Part shown: one piece after another, positions 24,278-33,459 of the stretch
Layout of the letters: the number at the start of each line of letters is the position of its first letter
Position numbering within the stretch: the stretch's first letter is position 1
Assembly (NCBI GenBank): GCA_019416285.1
Contig: DXXM01000008.1
Coordinates: 29,378-93,377 of the forward strand
Direction: 5' to 3'
Source: Bacteroidales bacterium
GTDB lineage: Bacteria > Bacteroidota > Bacteroidia > Bacteroidales > Muribaculaceae
DNA length: 64,000 bases
The notes under the pieces: model-generated
The model's database searches: none
The model's input: only the letters and a program-made list of their open reading frames with translations
Told to the model about the DNA's origin: nothing
Position numbers and translations under genes: made by a program

Positions 24278-24889
24278 TCACCCGCGCTCCGTGGCAATTC
24301 CTGACTCTTCGGCGAATTTGCTGAGCGTTGCTCCGCCGTCGAGCGACGGGGAGTAGGGGAGGAGTACCCGGAATCTGCAATCGGGGAAAAGGCCTATGGC
24401 GTCGCGGAGTGTCGAGAGCACGCACACGTCGCCCGCCAGTCCGCACACGTCGATTTCAGTGATTACATGCCGCATGATGAGGTCGCGTAGCCCCTCCGCC
24501 GCGGCTTCGTTTCCGAATATCGAATATTCCTCCCTATCGGCTAATTCACCTTTGTGGAGTACGACCGCAACCCCCGATGTCGAATACAGGGCATTGAAAA
24601 CCGACGGCCACACAGCGGCACCCACAGTGTCGTGGACGCAGTGGTCGGGCCATTGGCCACCGTTTCGGCGGAAAGAGCAGTGGTCGTAGGGATGGCGGTC
24701 GGCGGTGATGACTTTCAGGGCATACTTCCCGTCACTGTCGCTGATATACTCCGCCAGCGCCTCCATAGCCTCCTCCGCCCCCGGCACCGGAAGCGACCCG
24801 TTGATAAAATCCATCTGCGGATCCACCACAAGCAGCATCCTCACACTCTCATTCTTTCCCGTAATCGGTTTTTCTATTCTTTCAATCAT
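24278..24889 (-). CDS. Nicotinamidase-like isochorismatase-family hydrolase
   Basis: This 203-residue cysteine hydrolase probably deamidates nicotinamide to nicotinate for NAD salvage. The family triad is visible as D23 (LLVVDPQMDF), K113 (VLHKGE) and C156 (GLAGDVCVLSTLRDA). The metal-binding set D64-x-H66-x3-H70 (TADRHPYDHCSF) is the PncA arrangement, which separates it from plain isochorismatases. I chose the ATG at 24889 (MIERIEKPITG). It is a single gene upstream of the sigma operon on the same strand. pncA is the likely identity; a different amide substrate remains possible. Confidence 0.85.
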   Translation of the reverse strand: MIERIEKPITGKNESVRMLLVVDPQMDFINGSLPVPGAEEAMEALAEYISDSDGKYALKVITADRHPYDHCSFRRNGGQWPDHCVHDTVGAAVWPSVFNALYSTSGVAVVLHKGELADREEYSIFGNEAAAEGLRDLIMRHVITEIDVCGLAGDVCVLSTLRDAIGLFPDCRFRVLLPYSPSLDGGATLSKFAEESGIATERG

Positions 24890-25018
24890 GGCTGTAAAGT
24901 TACACAATAATTTATTTGTGCAATAAACTTTTATACAAATTCGGAGCTCAAATTTCGTCAGAAAGTGTAATAATGAGCATTAAACATCCTCTCAACTTAG
25001 GTTTATAAATATTTTCAT

Positions 25019-25026
25019 TAACTTTG
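25019..25026 (+). promoter_or_regulatory. -7 promoter box of the aspartic-protease-like gene
   Basis: TAACTTTG matches TAnnTTTG. The leader to the ATG at 25141 is about 110 nt. No clear -33 box. Confidence 0.6.
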
Positions 25027-25140
25027 TGAGTGGAGTTTCGTCCATTTCAGGCGTCAGAGCGGAAAGGCATCTCCTGATTGCGGTTTTCGGCACGAGAAAT
25101 TTCAGAATCAGACTACAAACAGTTTTAATGACTTCCATCT

Positions 25141-26607
25141 ATGAAACGGTTGCTGCTATCCATAATAATCATAGTCTCGGCATTGACAGGCTACTCCCGG
25201 TCGTATGACGAGCGTATAGCCAACGCCATGAATACCGGCGACTGGTTTGCTCTGGATTCGATATATAGTTCGGCTCCGAAGGATTCGATAACGCCTTTTC
25301 TCGAAGTTTATTCCCGCGGGCTTATCGGCAACCGTCTGAATCGGCCGGATATTTCCATTCCTGCCTTTGAGGAACTTCTGCGCTCCTATTCTGCAAATCT
25401 CGATTTGTCAAACCTGCTTAACTCCGCCGTGATGCTTTCCATGGATTTAAGCAGGGTGGGAGAGAATAGCAGGGCGACTTCAGTGTTGTCGTCAGTGCTC
25501 GACGCAACGCGGCAGTATCTCGATTCCGCGGCAATTGGAGCTGTCCGGCGATATATTGGCCAATATACGGCGTTGGCCGCCTATAAACCTTACACAATCT
25601 CGTTTACATCCGACTGTGGTCATATTCCTTTCAGCCTTGTGCCGGTAGGCAACCCTAAACGTGAGGCCATACTTATGCAGCTTGATGATTGCCATATAAA
25701 TGATGCGGACGCGGATATTATTTTCGATACCGGCGCGGGCGTAAATATCATATCCGATTCACTGGCCCGGAAATATAATCTTATCCTGCTCGATGCCTAC
25801 AATGAAGTCATGGGGATAGGCAGTCAGAAAGCCCGCTATGCCATTGCCGACGAACTTAGGCTTGGCAACATCATTGTCCGCGATGTGCCGTTTCTTGTTG
25901 TCAATCTCACAGTGGATAATGAAGAGGCGAAGCGATATATTGACTCTTACAGTATCGTTGTCGGCGGCGAGCTGATGTTGCAGCTCAAAGACCTGACACT
26001 CGATTTTGCAAAGCGTGAAATCACCGTGCCCCCGGTGGCTCCCGCGAGAAATTTTACGCGGCCCAATATGTTTTTCTCCTCACAGATGAACCTGCTTACA
26101 AAAGGGAGAATCCTCAATGACACGATGTTAGTCTGCATTGACACTGGCGATGCTTCTTTCGGTTCCCTCAACGGAGACTTTTTCAACAGAAACCGGGACT
26201 ACATACTGGCCAATGCGCAACTTGACACTATCCGCACCGCCAGTATAGGTGGCGTTAAAGTTCTTGAAGGCTATAGATTTCCTGATGTCACCGCAACCAT
26301 CGGGGGTGCCACTGCGGTGTTACCGAGGATATTCGTAAACGAAGGTCTGAATCCTCTTGCCTCCGATTATGAATGTAATCTCGGACTGAAATCACTGATT
26401 CAGTTTGGAAAAATTCGATTTAACATGGTAGATTTTACCATTACGGCCTCTACAGGCTCGATTTCGTCATCCATATTGTCAGGATACAAAATCCCCACGT
26501 TTAAATATACGCGCCCCACACCTTCACTGTTTCAATCTGTCGGCGTGGTCGCCTTTTCGATAGCCGACGGACTTCTTAACGCAAATGCCCCGACTATTCC
26601 TGATTAA
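25141..26607 (+). CDS. Secreted retropepsin-like protein with two DTG motifs
   Basis: This is a 488-residue exported protein with a signal peptide at about 1-19 (MKRLLLSIIIIVSALTGYS). A helical region (about 20-150), possibly TPR-like, comes first. The first aspartic-protease unit follows, with DTG at 196-198 (ADIIFDTGAGVNIISDSLA) and the later strand SYSIVVGGELMLQL. A second DTG lies at 334-336 (LVCIDTGDASFGSL), again followed by a gating-type Gly-rich strand. Retroviral-type proteases have one DTG per chain and dimerise; two in one chain suggest a pseudo-dimer or two domains. The substrate is unknown. It is transcribed alone. Confidence 0.8.
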   Translation: MKRLLLSIIIIVSALTGYSRSYDERIANAMNTGDWFALDSIYSSAPKDSITPFLEVYSRGLIGNRLNRPDISIPAFEELLRSYSANLDLSNLLNSAVMLSMDLSRVGENSRATSVLSSVLDATRQYLDSAAIGAVRRYIGQYTALAAYKPYTISFTSDCGHIPFSLVPVGNPKREAILMQLDDCHINDADADIIFDTGAGVNIISDSLARKYNLILLDAYNEVMGIGSQKARYAIADELRLGNIIVRDVPFLVVNLTVDNEEAKRYIDSYSIVVGGELMLQLKDLTLDFAKREITVPPVAPARNFTRPNMFFSSQMNLLTKGRILNDTMLVCIDTGDASFGSLNGDFFNRNRDYILANAQLDTIRTASIGGVKVLEGYRFPDVTATIGGATAVLPRIFVNEGLNPLASDYECNLGLKSLIQFGKIRFNMVDFTITASTGSISSSILSGYKIPTFKYTRPTPSLFQSVGVVAFSIADGLLNANAPTIPD

Positions 26608-26659
26608 TAGACACGTTTTTCCGTGAGGACCCGACATTCTCCCGTAGTCGTCACTTTTT

Positions 26660-26691
26660 TTTGATTTTCTATCTGATTCTTTGTAATTTTG
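26660..26691 (+). promoter_or_regulatory. Promoter of aspS
   Basis: TTTG (26660-26663) and the -7 box TAATTTTG (26684-26691) are separated by 20 nt. A 7-bp hairpin (26698-26718, AGAAGCG/CGCTTCT) lies at the predicted 5' end of the mRNA. Confidence 0.75.
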
Positions 26692-26775
26692 CATTTTAGA
26701 AGCGGAACCACCGCTTCTACTCATGAAAAATTAACCAATCCGAAATTAAAATATTTCAAATTATAAAGTTCTGCT

Positions 26776-28530
26776 ATGTATAGAACGAAAACATGCGGCG
26801 AACTCCGCCTCAGCGATGCCGGTCAGGTTGTCACACTTGCCGGCTGGGTGCAGCGTGCCCGCAAAATGGGCGGCATGACCTTTGTGGACGTGCGTGACCG
26901 CTACGGTATCACCCAAGTGGTGTTTAATATTGAGAATGATGCCGCACTCTGCGAGGCTGCCAATCATCTCGGTCGTGAATTTGTGGTGCAGATCACCGGC
27001 AAGGTGGCCGAGCGCACAAGCAAGAACCCCAATCTCCCGACCGGCGACATCGAAATCATCGCCTCCGAGCTCAAAGTGCTCAACCGCAGCGAGGTGCCCC
27101 CCTTCACCATTGAGGACGACACCGACGGCGGCGACGACCTCCGCATGAAATACCGCTATCTTGACCTTCGCCGCAACTGCGTGCGCGCCAACCTTGAGCT
27201 GCGCCACCGCATGTCTTTCGAAATCCGCCGCTATCTCGACTCCAAGGGCTTCCTTGAGGTGGAGACTCCGGTGCTCATCAAGTCGACTCCCGAGGGTGCG
27301 CGTGACTTCGTGGTTCCCTCCCGCATGAATCCGGGCGAGTTCTATGCCCTTCCCCAGTCGCCGCAGACCTTTAAGCAGCTTCTGATGGTCAGCGGATTCG
27401 ACCGCTACTTCCAGATTGTGAAATGTTTCCGCGACGAGGACCTTCGCGCCGACCGGCAGCCAGAATTTACTCAGATTGACTGCGAGATGTCGTTTGTCAA
27501 TCAGGAGGACGTGCTACAGATGTTCGAAGGTCTCGTAAAACACATATTCAAATATGTGAAGGACATCGACTTCACCGAGCCCTTCCCCCGCATGACCTGG
27601 GCCGACGCCATGCGCCTCTATGGTTCCGACAAGCCCGACACCCGCTTCGGCATGGAGTTTGTCGAAATCAAGGACCTCACCGGCGGCAAAGGCTTCGCTG
27701 TGCTCGACGACGCTGAATACGTGGGTGCCATCGTAGCTCCCGGCTGCGCCGACTACACCCGCAAGCAGCTCGACCAGCTCACCGATTTCGTGAAGCGTCC
27801 GCAGGTAGGTGCCAAAGGCATGATGTGGGTCAAGATGGAAGCCGACGGCTCCATCAAGTCATCCGTATCCAAGTTCTATACCGAGGACGAGCTCCGCAAA
27901 TGGGCCGACCGCTGCGGCGCCAAGGCCGGCGACCTCATACTCATCCTCGCAGGTCCGACAATGAAAACCCGCAAGCAGCTCTGCGAGCTCCGTCTCGAAA
28001 TGGGCTCCCGTCTGGGCCTCCGTAACCCCAACGAGTTCTCATGTCTCTGGGTCATCGACTTCCCCCTCTTCGAATGGGACGAGGAGACCCAGCGCTACTA
28101 CGCGATGCACCATCCCTTCACATCGCCCAACCCCGACGACATCCATCTGCTCGACAGCGACACCGGTGCTGTCCGCGCCACGGCCTACGACATGGTGGTC
28201 AACGGCAACGAGCTCGGCGGCGGTTCAATCCGTATCCACGAGGCAGAGCTTCAGGACAAGATGTTCCGTCTGCTCGGTCTCTCCGAGGAGGACGCCCAGT
28301 ATAAGTTCGGCTTCCTGATGAACGCCTTCAAGTTCGGCGCACCCCCTCACGGCGGTCTCGCCTTCGGTTTCGACCGTTTCGTCAGCATCCTCGCCGGCCT
28401 TGACTCCATCCGCGACGTCATCGCCTTCCCGAAAAACAATTCGGGCCGCGACGTGATGATTGACGCTCCCTCGGCCATCGACGACTCGCAGCTCGACGAG
28501 CTCTCAATCCGTCTCGACGTCAAGGAGTAA
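26776..28530 (+). CDS. aspS: Aspartyl-tRNA synthetase
   Basis: It charges tRNA-Asp (class II synthetase). At 584 aa it is the bacterial type, with an OB-fold anticodon-binding domain at the N-terminus (LAGWVQRARKMGGMTFVDVR), class II motif 1 (RRYLDSKGFLEVETP), motif 2 (FRDEDLRADRQPEFTQID) and a GAD insertion in the middle. Motif 3 is GGLAFGFDRFVSILAG. Residues SPQTFKQLLMVSGFDRYFQI form the aspartate-binding flipping loop. The C-terminus is the usual short extension. It is discriminating or non-discriminating depending on gatCAB, which is not in the window. Confidence 0.97.
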   Translation: MYRTKTCGELRLSDAGQVVTLAGWVQRARKMGGMTFVDVRDRYGITQVVFNIENDAALCEAANHLGREFVVQITGKVAERTSKNPNLPTGDIEIIASELKVLNRSEVPPFTIEDDTDGGDDLRMKYRYLDLRRNCVRANLELRHRMSFEIRRYLDSKGFLEVETPVLIKSTPEGARDFVVPSRMNPGEFYALPQSPQTFKQLLMVSGFDRYFQIVKCFRDEDLRADRQPEFTQIDCEMSFVNQEDVLQMFEGLVKHIFKYVKDIDFTEPFPRMTWADAMRLYGSDKPDTRFGMEFVEIKDLTGGKGFAVLDDAEYVGAIVAPGCADYTRKQLDQLTDFVKRPQVGAKGMMWVKMEADGSIKSSVSKFYTEDELRKWADRCGAKAGDLILILAGPTMKTRKQLCELRLEMGSRLGLRNPNEFSCLWVIDFPLFEWDEETQRYYAMHHPFTSPNPDDIHLLDSDTGAVRATAYDMVVNGNELGGGSIRIHEAELQDKMFRLLGLSEEDAQYKFGFLMNAFKFGAPPHGGLAFGFDRFVSILAGLDSIRDVIAFPKNNSGRDVMIDAPSAIDDSQLDELSIRLDVKE

Positions 28531-28587
28531 TCCGCCGGGCCGAGAGACTATACGTCAGAACAGAAACACCCTTTAAACCATTATAAT

Positions 28588-28628
28588 GTGTCGGGACGCG
28601 ACCGTTTCATCGCGTCCCGCACAGTTTT
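28588..28628 (+). terminator. Terminator-like hairpin after aspS
   Basis: A 9-bp G+C stem (GGGACGCGA at 28593-28601, TCGCGTCCC at 28610-28618) extends with a bulge and is followed by a short TTTT. It ends about 10 nt before the nif3-like ATG. Confidence 0.6.
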
Positions 28629-28637
28629 CAAGACCGA

Positions 28638-29444
28638 ATGACCGAAACTCCGAGAATCTGCGACATCGTAAGCGCGATTGAAAGCTTCGCCTCCCCCGGA
28701 CTCCAGGAAAAATGGGACAACACCGGCTGGCAGCTCTGTCCGCTCGCACCCGAGGCCCCCTGCCGCGGGGTCATGCTCTGTCTCGACGTCACCCCCGACG
28801 TTGTCGCCGAGGCAGCCGCCGAGGGCTGCAACCTTATAGTTTCACATCATCCCCTCATATTCAAAGGTCTCAGGCATATCACCGGCGCTACCCCCGTGGA
28901 GCGTGCGGTGATTGCTGCTATATCGGGTGGCATAGCCGTCTACTCGTCTCACACGGCGCTCGACAGCGTCTCGGCCGGAGTCTCCCACCGTCTCGGCGCC
29001 ATGCTCGGACTCAAGGAGATGAGCGTACTCGACCCCCAGCCCGGCAGTCCCGACACCGGCCTCGGTGTTATCGGCGAATTCGCCTCGCCCCTCACCGTCG
29101 ACTCGTTTATCGGGCGCGTCAAGGAGGTCTACGGCGCTCCGACCGTCCGCCGTTCCGAAGGCCCCGAGGGGCTGACGGAGGTCAGGCGAGTGGCCCTGTG
29201 CAGCGGTTCCGGAGGCGAATTTGTCGCCACCGCCATCGGGCGCGGCGCCGACGCCTACATCACCTCCGACACCCGCTACCACGACTTCGTCGACTTCGGC
29301 AACGCTATTCTGATGGTCGATACCGGTCATTTTGAAAGCGAAATATGCACTAAGTCAATTTTTTCGGATATAATTTCAGAAAAATTTCCTACCTTTGCAG
29401 TCCGGCAATCGCGCGCCGAACACAATCCGGTGCGCTACGTCTGA
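28638..29444 (+). CDS. Nif3-like dinuclear metal centre protein
   Basis: This 268-residue protein belongs to the NIF3/DUF34 family (YbgI in E. coli), toroid-forming hexamers with a two-metal site. Ligand segments are NLIVSHHPLIF (H70/H71), SSHTALDSVS and the C-terminal DTGHFESE. The family has been called GTP cyclohydrolase type 2-like, but its function is unsettled. It precedes the zinc-ribbon coiled-coil gene, a pairing that is widespread in bacteria. The last 20 or so codons are A+T-rich and contain a promoter box for the next gene. Confidence 0.92.
   Translation: MTETPRICDIVSAIESFASPGLQEKWDNTGWQLCPLAPEAPCRGVMLCLDVTPDVVAEAAAEGCNLIVSHHPLIFKGLRHITGATPVERAVIAAISGGIAVYSSHTALDSVSAGVSHRLGAMLGLKEMSVLDPQPGSPDTGLGVIGEFASPLTVDSFIGRVKEVYGAPTVRRSEGPEGLTEVRRVALCSGSGGEFVATAIGRGADAYITSDTRYHDFVDFGNAILMVDTGHFESEICTKSIFSDIISEKFPTFAVRQSRAEHNPVRYV
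29390..29397 (+). promoter_or_regulatory. Internal -7 promoter box for the zinc-ribbon gene
   Basis: TACCTTTG lies within the 3' end of the nif3-like gene, 77 nt before the next ATG, in an A+T-rich patch. Confidence 0.45.
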
Positions 29445-29473
29445 AGAGAACAAAAAATTCTACATAAACATAT

Positions 29474-30241
29474 ATGGCGATAGAGCAAAATAAATCCGAA
29501 CAGACACTGTCAGTAGAGCAGCGCCTCCGCGCACTCTACGAGCTCCAGACCATCCTCTCCGAAATTGACCGCATCAAGACAATCCGCGGCGAGCTCCCCG
29601 AGGAAGTGCGTGACCTGGAGGACCACATCGAGGGTCTCCACACACGTGTTGACAAATTCCGCGCTGAAATCGAGGATCTCCGCGTGAAATCGGCCAAGGA
29701 GAAAAACAACATCGAACAGGCTCAGGCACAGATTGCCACCTACAAGCAGCAGCTTGACAACGTGCGCAACAATCGTGAGTTTGATTTGTTATCTAAGGAG
29801 ATAGAGTTCCAGACCCTCGAAATCCAGCTCTCGGAAAAGCGCATCAACCAATATGCCCGCGAGATGGAGACCAAAAACGCCGACATTGCCGCCGCCGAGG
29901 AAGCGCTCGCCGACCGCAATCACATCCTGGTCGACAAGCGTCAGCAGCTTGAGGAAATCGTTTCCGAAACCAAGAAGGACGAGGAGCGCCTCCGTCTTCA
30001 GGCCAAGGAAATCGAGCCCAAGATTGACCCCCGCACTCTCACCGCGTTCAAGCGCATCCGCAAGAACGCACGCAACGGTCTCGGCGTAGTCTACATCCAG
30101 CGCAACGCCTGCGGCGGCTGCTTCAACCGCATCCCCCCGCAGAAGCAGATGGAAATCAAGATGCACAAGAAAATCATCGTCTGCGAATACTGCGGACGCA
30201 TCATGATTGACCCCGAACTCGCAGGTGTGACCGAAGGCTGA
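29474..30241 (+). CDS. Coiled-coil zinc-ribbon protein (C4-type)
   Basis: This 255-residue cytosolic protein has a long antiparallel coiled coil (about 10-195, heptads such as DLEDHIEGLHTRVDKFRAEI and LLSKEIEFQTLEIQLSEKRI) and a C-terminal zinc ribbon with Cys pairs NACGGC and CEYCG. It matches the family fused to or neighbouring nif3 in many genomes. A nucleic-acid or ribosome-related role is often suggested but not established. It sits between nif3 and slyD and has a probable internal promoter. Confidence 0.88.
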   Translation: MAIEQNKSEQTLSVEQRLRALYELQTILSEIDRIKTIRGELPEEVRDLEDHIEGLHTRVDKFRAEIEDLRVKSAKEKNNIEQAQAQIATYKQQLDNVRNNREFDLLSKEIEFQTLEIQLSEKRINQYAREMETKNADIAAAEEALADRNHILVDKRQQLEEIVSETKKDEERLRLQAKEIEPKIDPRTLTAFKRIRKNARNGLGVVYIQRNACGGCFNRIPPQKQMEIKMHKKIIVCEYCGRIMIDPELAGVTEG

Positions 30242-30291
30242 GCCTATTGCAGCATCTCCGACAGATCAAATTCAAAAAACTAACCAGAATT

Positions 30292-30861
30292 ATGGAAAAG
30301 ATTCTCCCCGGCAAATATGTCGAAATAAGCTACGATCTCTATGAGGTCGCTCCCGACGGGACTGAAAGCCTCGTCCACAATGTAGTTGACGAAGAGCCCG
30401 AGCGCTTCATCTTCGGTGTCACCAAGGGTCTCATCATCCCCCTTGAGCGCGCACTCGAAGGCCTTGAGCCCGGTCAGAAATTCGACGTCCCCGTCGCTGC
30501 CGGCGAGGGTTTCCCATATAATCCCGACGATGTGGCCACCCTTGACAAGAATATCTTCATGGTCGACGGCAAATTCGATGCCGAGGCCATCAAGAAAGGT
30601 GCCTACATCCCCATGATGACAGGCGAGGGCTTCCGTATCACCGGCAAGGTGCTCGACGTGACCCCGGAGCACGTAGTCATGGATTTCAACCATCCTCTCG
30701 TGGGCAAGGACCTCCGCTTCGTCGGTAAGGTCGTCACCGTCCGCGACGCCACACCCGAAGAGCTGCATCCCACATGCGGCGGCGGATGCTGCGGAGGTGG
30801 TTGCGGCGATTCCGGCTGTGGCAGCGAAGGCGGCTGCGGCTGTGACGGCTGCGGTAACTGA
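30292..30861 (+). CDS. slyD: SlyD-like FKBP-type peptidyl-prolyl isomerase
   Basis: This 189-residue cytosolic prolyl isomerase and chaperone has FKBP strands GKYVEISYDLYEVAPDG and FIFGVTKGLIIPLERALEGL, with the IF chaperone flap inserted (about 75-125) as in SlyD. The C-terminal tail is Gly/Cys-rich (CGGGCCGGGCGDSGCG and more, 10 Cys in about 35 residues) and would bind metals such as nickel or zinc. SlyD tails are usually His-rich, so the Cys-only tail is notable. I chose the ATG at 30292; an earlier in-frame start adds 15 residues without family support. Confidence 0.92.
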   Translation: MEKILPGKYVEISYDLYEVAPDGTESLVHNVVDEEPERFIFGVTKGLIIPLERALEGLEPGQKFDVPVAAGEGFPYNPDDVATLDKNIFMVDGKFDAEAIKKGAYIPMMTGEGFRITGKVLDVTPEHVVMDFNHPLVGKDLRFVGKVVTVRDATPEELHPTCGGGCCGGGCGDSGCGSEGGCGCDGCGN

Positions 30862-30925
30862 TAGTTGCGCCGCCGCACACTCCACATCTTTTAACGCTTA
30901 AACAATCACAACACCATTTCAATCC

Positions 30926-31492
30926 ATGGCAACAACAGCAGATTTTAAAAACGGTATGTGCCTCGACATCGACGGCAACTACTTCTTTATTGTTGAATTT
31001 CTCCACGTTAAACCCGGCAAAGGCCCGGCTTTCGTGCGCACCAAGCTCAAAAACGTCAAGACCGGCCGTGTCCTCGACAAGACCTGGAACTCCGGCGTGA
31101 AGGTCAACGAAGTCCGCATCGAGCGTCGCCCCTACCAGTATCTCTACAAGGACGATATGGGCTACAACTTCATGCACACCGAGACTTTCGAGCAGGTTGC
31201 ACTCCCCGGCGAGAGCATCGACGGCGTTCAGTTCCTTAAGGAAGGCGACATCTGCGAGGCAATGGTTCACGCCGCTTCCGACACCATCCTTACCTGCGAG
31301 ATGCCCACCAGCGTGGTTCTCGAAATCACCTACACCGAACCCGGCATCAAGGGCGACACCGCCACCAACACTCTCAAGCCCGCAACTCTTGAGACCGGTG
31401 CCGAAATCCGTGTGCCCCTCTTCTGCAACATCGGCGACAAGGTTCGCGTCGATACCCGCGACGGTTCATACGTTGAACGCATCAAGGAGTAA
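30926..31492 (+). CDS. efp: Translation elongation factor P
   Basis: EF-P rescues ribosomes stalled at polyproline. Its 188 residues form the usual three beta-barrel domains. The tip loop reads HVKPGKGPAF with the functional Lys32, and the C-terminal signature is NIGDKVRVDTRDGSYVERI. No epmA/epmB or earP-like modification gene is seen nearby. It is separated from slyD by 64 nt and ends at a terminator-like hairpin. Confidence 0.97.
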   Translation: MATTADFKNGMCLDIDGNYFFIVEFLHVKPGKGPAFVRTKLKNVKTGRVLDKTWNSGVKVNEVRIERRPYQYLYKDDMGYNFMHTETFEQVALPGESIDGVQFLKEGDICEAMVHAASDTILTCEMPTSVVLEITYTEPGIKGDTATNTLKPATLETGAEIRVPLFCNIGDKVRVDTRDGSYVERIKE

Positions 31493-31523
31493 TCTCCACA
31501 AATAAAGAATCAGACAGTAATAC

Positions 31524-31560
31524 AGGCCGCGGGGGTTACATCCATCTCCGTGGCCTTTTC
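31524..31560 (+). terminator. Terminator after efp
   Basis: The stem AGGCC-G-CGG / CCG-T-GGCCT is followed by TTTTCTATTTT, 31 nt beyond the efp stop. Confidence 0.65.
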
Positions 31561-31606
31561 TATTTTCCTGAAAGGACATACATATTTGAAATAACGTATT
31601 GAAGCT

Positions 31607-32800
31607 ATGAATGTGACTAAGATTTCAGCCCGCGTCAGCTACATCGGTGTCAACAACCGCACATCCTCGCTCTTCGAGGCCATGTGGCCGATACCCCATG
31701 GCGTGAGCTACAATTCTTATCTCGTTACCGGCGCCGACAAGTGCGCCATCATCGACGGTGTGGAGGCCTGCTACGCCCTCCGTCAGATTGACCATATCCG
31801 CGGGCTCCTCGGCGACCGTCAGCCCGACTATCTGATAATAAACCACATGGAGCCCGACCACTCGGGTGCCATCCGTATGCTCCGCGCCGCCTTCCCCGGC
31901 ATCACTATTGTCGGCAACGCGCAGACTCTCGCAATGGTCAAGGGTTTCTACGGCGAGGACACCGGCACTCTTGCCGTCAAGGAAGGCGACGTCCTCTCGC
32001 TCGGAGCCGACACCACCCTCCGCTTCACCCTCACTCCGATGGTCCACTGGCCCGAGACTATGATGACATATCTTGTCGAGGAAAAGACACTTTTCTCAGG
32101 GGATGCTTTCGGCTGTTTCGGAGCCCTTCCGGGTGCAGTAATAGACACGGAGATGGATACAGACTGGTTCTTTCCCGAGATGGTGCGTTATTACAGCAAT
32201 ATCGTCGGGAAATACGGTCCCTATGTCCAGCGCGCTCTCAAGAAATTCGACGGAGTGCCTGTCGAGACCGTCTGCTCCACCCACGGTCCCGTATGGCGCA
32301 GCCGCGTAGCGGAGGTAGTGAGTCTCTACGACCGTCTCAGCCGTTACGAGCCTCTTGACAACGGTGTGACCATCGTCTACGGCTCCATGTACGGTAACAC
32401 CGAGCAGCTTGCCGAGACCGCTGCACAGGCCCTCGCCGAAGCCGGAGTGCGTGAGATTTCCGTCCACAATGCTTCCACATCCAATCTCAGCTACATCATT
32501 GCCGACATCTTCCGTCACCGCGGCCTCATCATCGCCGCTCCGACCTATTCGGCCACGCTTTTCCCACCTGTGCGTAACGTCATGGAGGCAATCGTCACAC
32601 GCGAAATCAAAAACCGCGAGATTCTCACTATGGGGTCCTGCACATGGGCGCAGCAGGCCACCAAGGTCATGGCTGGCTACCTCGAGACTCTTGGGGCCAC
32701 ATGTGTCGCCGACCCCATTGCAATCAAGCAGGCTCCAACCGCCGCGCAGCTCGACCAGTGCCGTGAGGTTGCAGCTGCTCTCGCCGCAAGACTGAAATGA
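31607..32800 (+). CDS. Flavodiiron protein (A-type flavoprotein, FprA/ROO family)
   Basis: This 397-residue cytosolic oxygen or NO reductase protects anaerobes. The N-terminal metallo-beta-lactamase domain carries the diiron ligands H-x-E-x-D-H (INHMEPDHSGA), H in MVHWPETMM, D in SGDAFGCFG and H in CSTHGPVW. The C-terminal flavodoxin domain (about 250-397) has the FMN phosphate loop YGSMYGNTEQLAE and SCTWAQQATK. It needs a rubredoxin-type electron donor, which is not in the window. It is followed after 20 nt by the UDG-family gene. Confidence 0.95.
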   Translation: MNVTKISARVSYIGVNNRTSSLFEAMWPIPHGVSYNSYLVTGADKCAIIDGVEACYALRQIDHIRGLLGDRQPDYLIINHMEPDHSGAIRMLRAAFPGITIVGNAQTLAMVKGFYGEDTGTLAVKEGDVLSLGADTTLRFTLTPMVHWPETMMTYLVEEKTLFSGDAFGCFGALPGAVIDTEMDTDWFFPEMVRYYSNIVGKYGPYVQRALKKFDGVPVETVCSTHGPVWRSRVAEVVSLYDRLSRYEPLDNGVTIVYGSMYGNTEQLAETAAQALAEAGVREISVHNASTSNLSYIIADIFRHRGLIIAAPTYSATLFPPVRNVMEAIVTREIKNREILTMGSCTWAQQATKVMAGYLETLGATCVADPIAIKQAPTAAQLDQCREVAAALAARLK

Positions 32801-32820
32801 CAAAATAATATTTTGACACT

Positions 32821-33417
32821 ATGACTGACACTTCCGACCTCCCTATCGAGCGACACCCTTTCCCGCCGTTCATTCCCCGCAATGCCCGCGTGCTTATCAT
32901 GGGCACCTTCCCTCCCAAGCCTCTGCGCTGGTCCATGGAGTTTTACTACCCCAACAAGACCAACGACTTCTGGCGTGTGATGGGCATAATCTTCTACGGC
33001 GACGTTAACCATTTCCGCCTCGCCGACGGTTCATTTGACGAGGGTGCCATCCGCGCCTTTCTCACTGAGAAGGGTATCGCTCTCCACGACACCGGCGCAG
33101 CCATCCGCCGACTCAAGGATAATGCCTCCGACAAGTTTCTCGACATCGTGGAGCCTGTCGACCTCGGAAAACTCCTTGCCGCGATGCCCGACTGCCGTTT
33201 CATCGCCACCACAGGCGAGAAAGCCGCCGGCGTGATATCTGCCATCACATCGTCGCCAGTGCCGAAGATAGGGGAGTGGGTTGAAGTCCCCTGGGCGCCC
33301 GACGGACGCATACTCGACATCACCCGTATGCCATCCACCTCCCGCGCCTACCCCCTCGCCGTCGAAAAGAAAGCCGACGCCTACCGCCGGCTCTTCCTCA
33401 AAGCCGGCCTCCTCTGA
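32821..33417 (+). CDS. Uracil-DNA glycosylase-superfamily protein
   Basis: This 198-residue protein has the UDG alpha/beta fold. Motif 1 resembles VLIMGTFPPKPLRWSMEFYY, followed by YPNKTNDFWRVMGIIF, which is characteristic of the Bacteroidota uracil-DNA glycosylase-family proteins related to the G:T/U mismatch-type enzymes. The C-terminal DITRMPSTSRAY replaces the usual HPS loop. It would remove uracil or a damaged base from DNA; the exact lesion is unknown. It is 20 nt downstream of the flavodiiron gene and probably cotranscribed. Confidence 0.82.
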   Translation: MTDTSDLPIERHPFPPFIPRNARVLIMGTFPPKPLRWSMEFYYPNKTNDFWRVMGIIFYGDVNHFRLADGSFDEGAIRAFLTEKGIALHDTGAAIRRLKDNASDKFLDIVEPVDLGKLLAAMPDCRFIATTGEKAAGVISAITSSPVPKIGEWVEVPWAPDGRILDITRMPSTSRAYPLAVEKKADAYRRLFLKAGLL

Positions 33418-33459
33418 CCCAAGCCTTCCTCTGACGTGCCATTATCTGACATACCCTAT

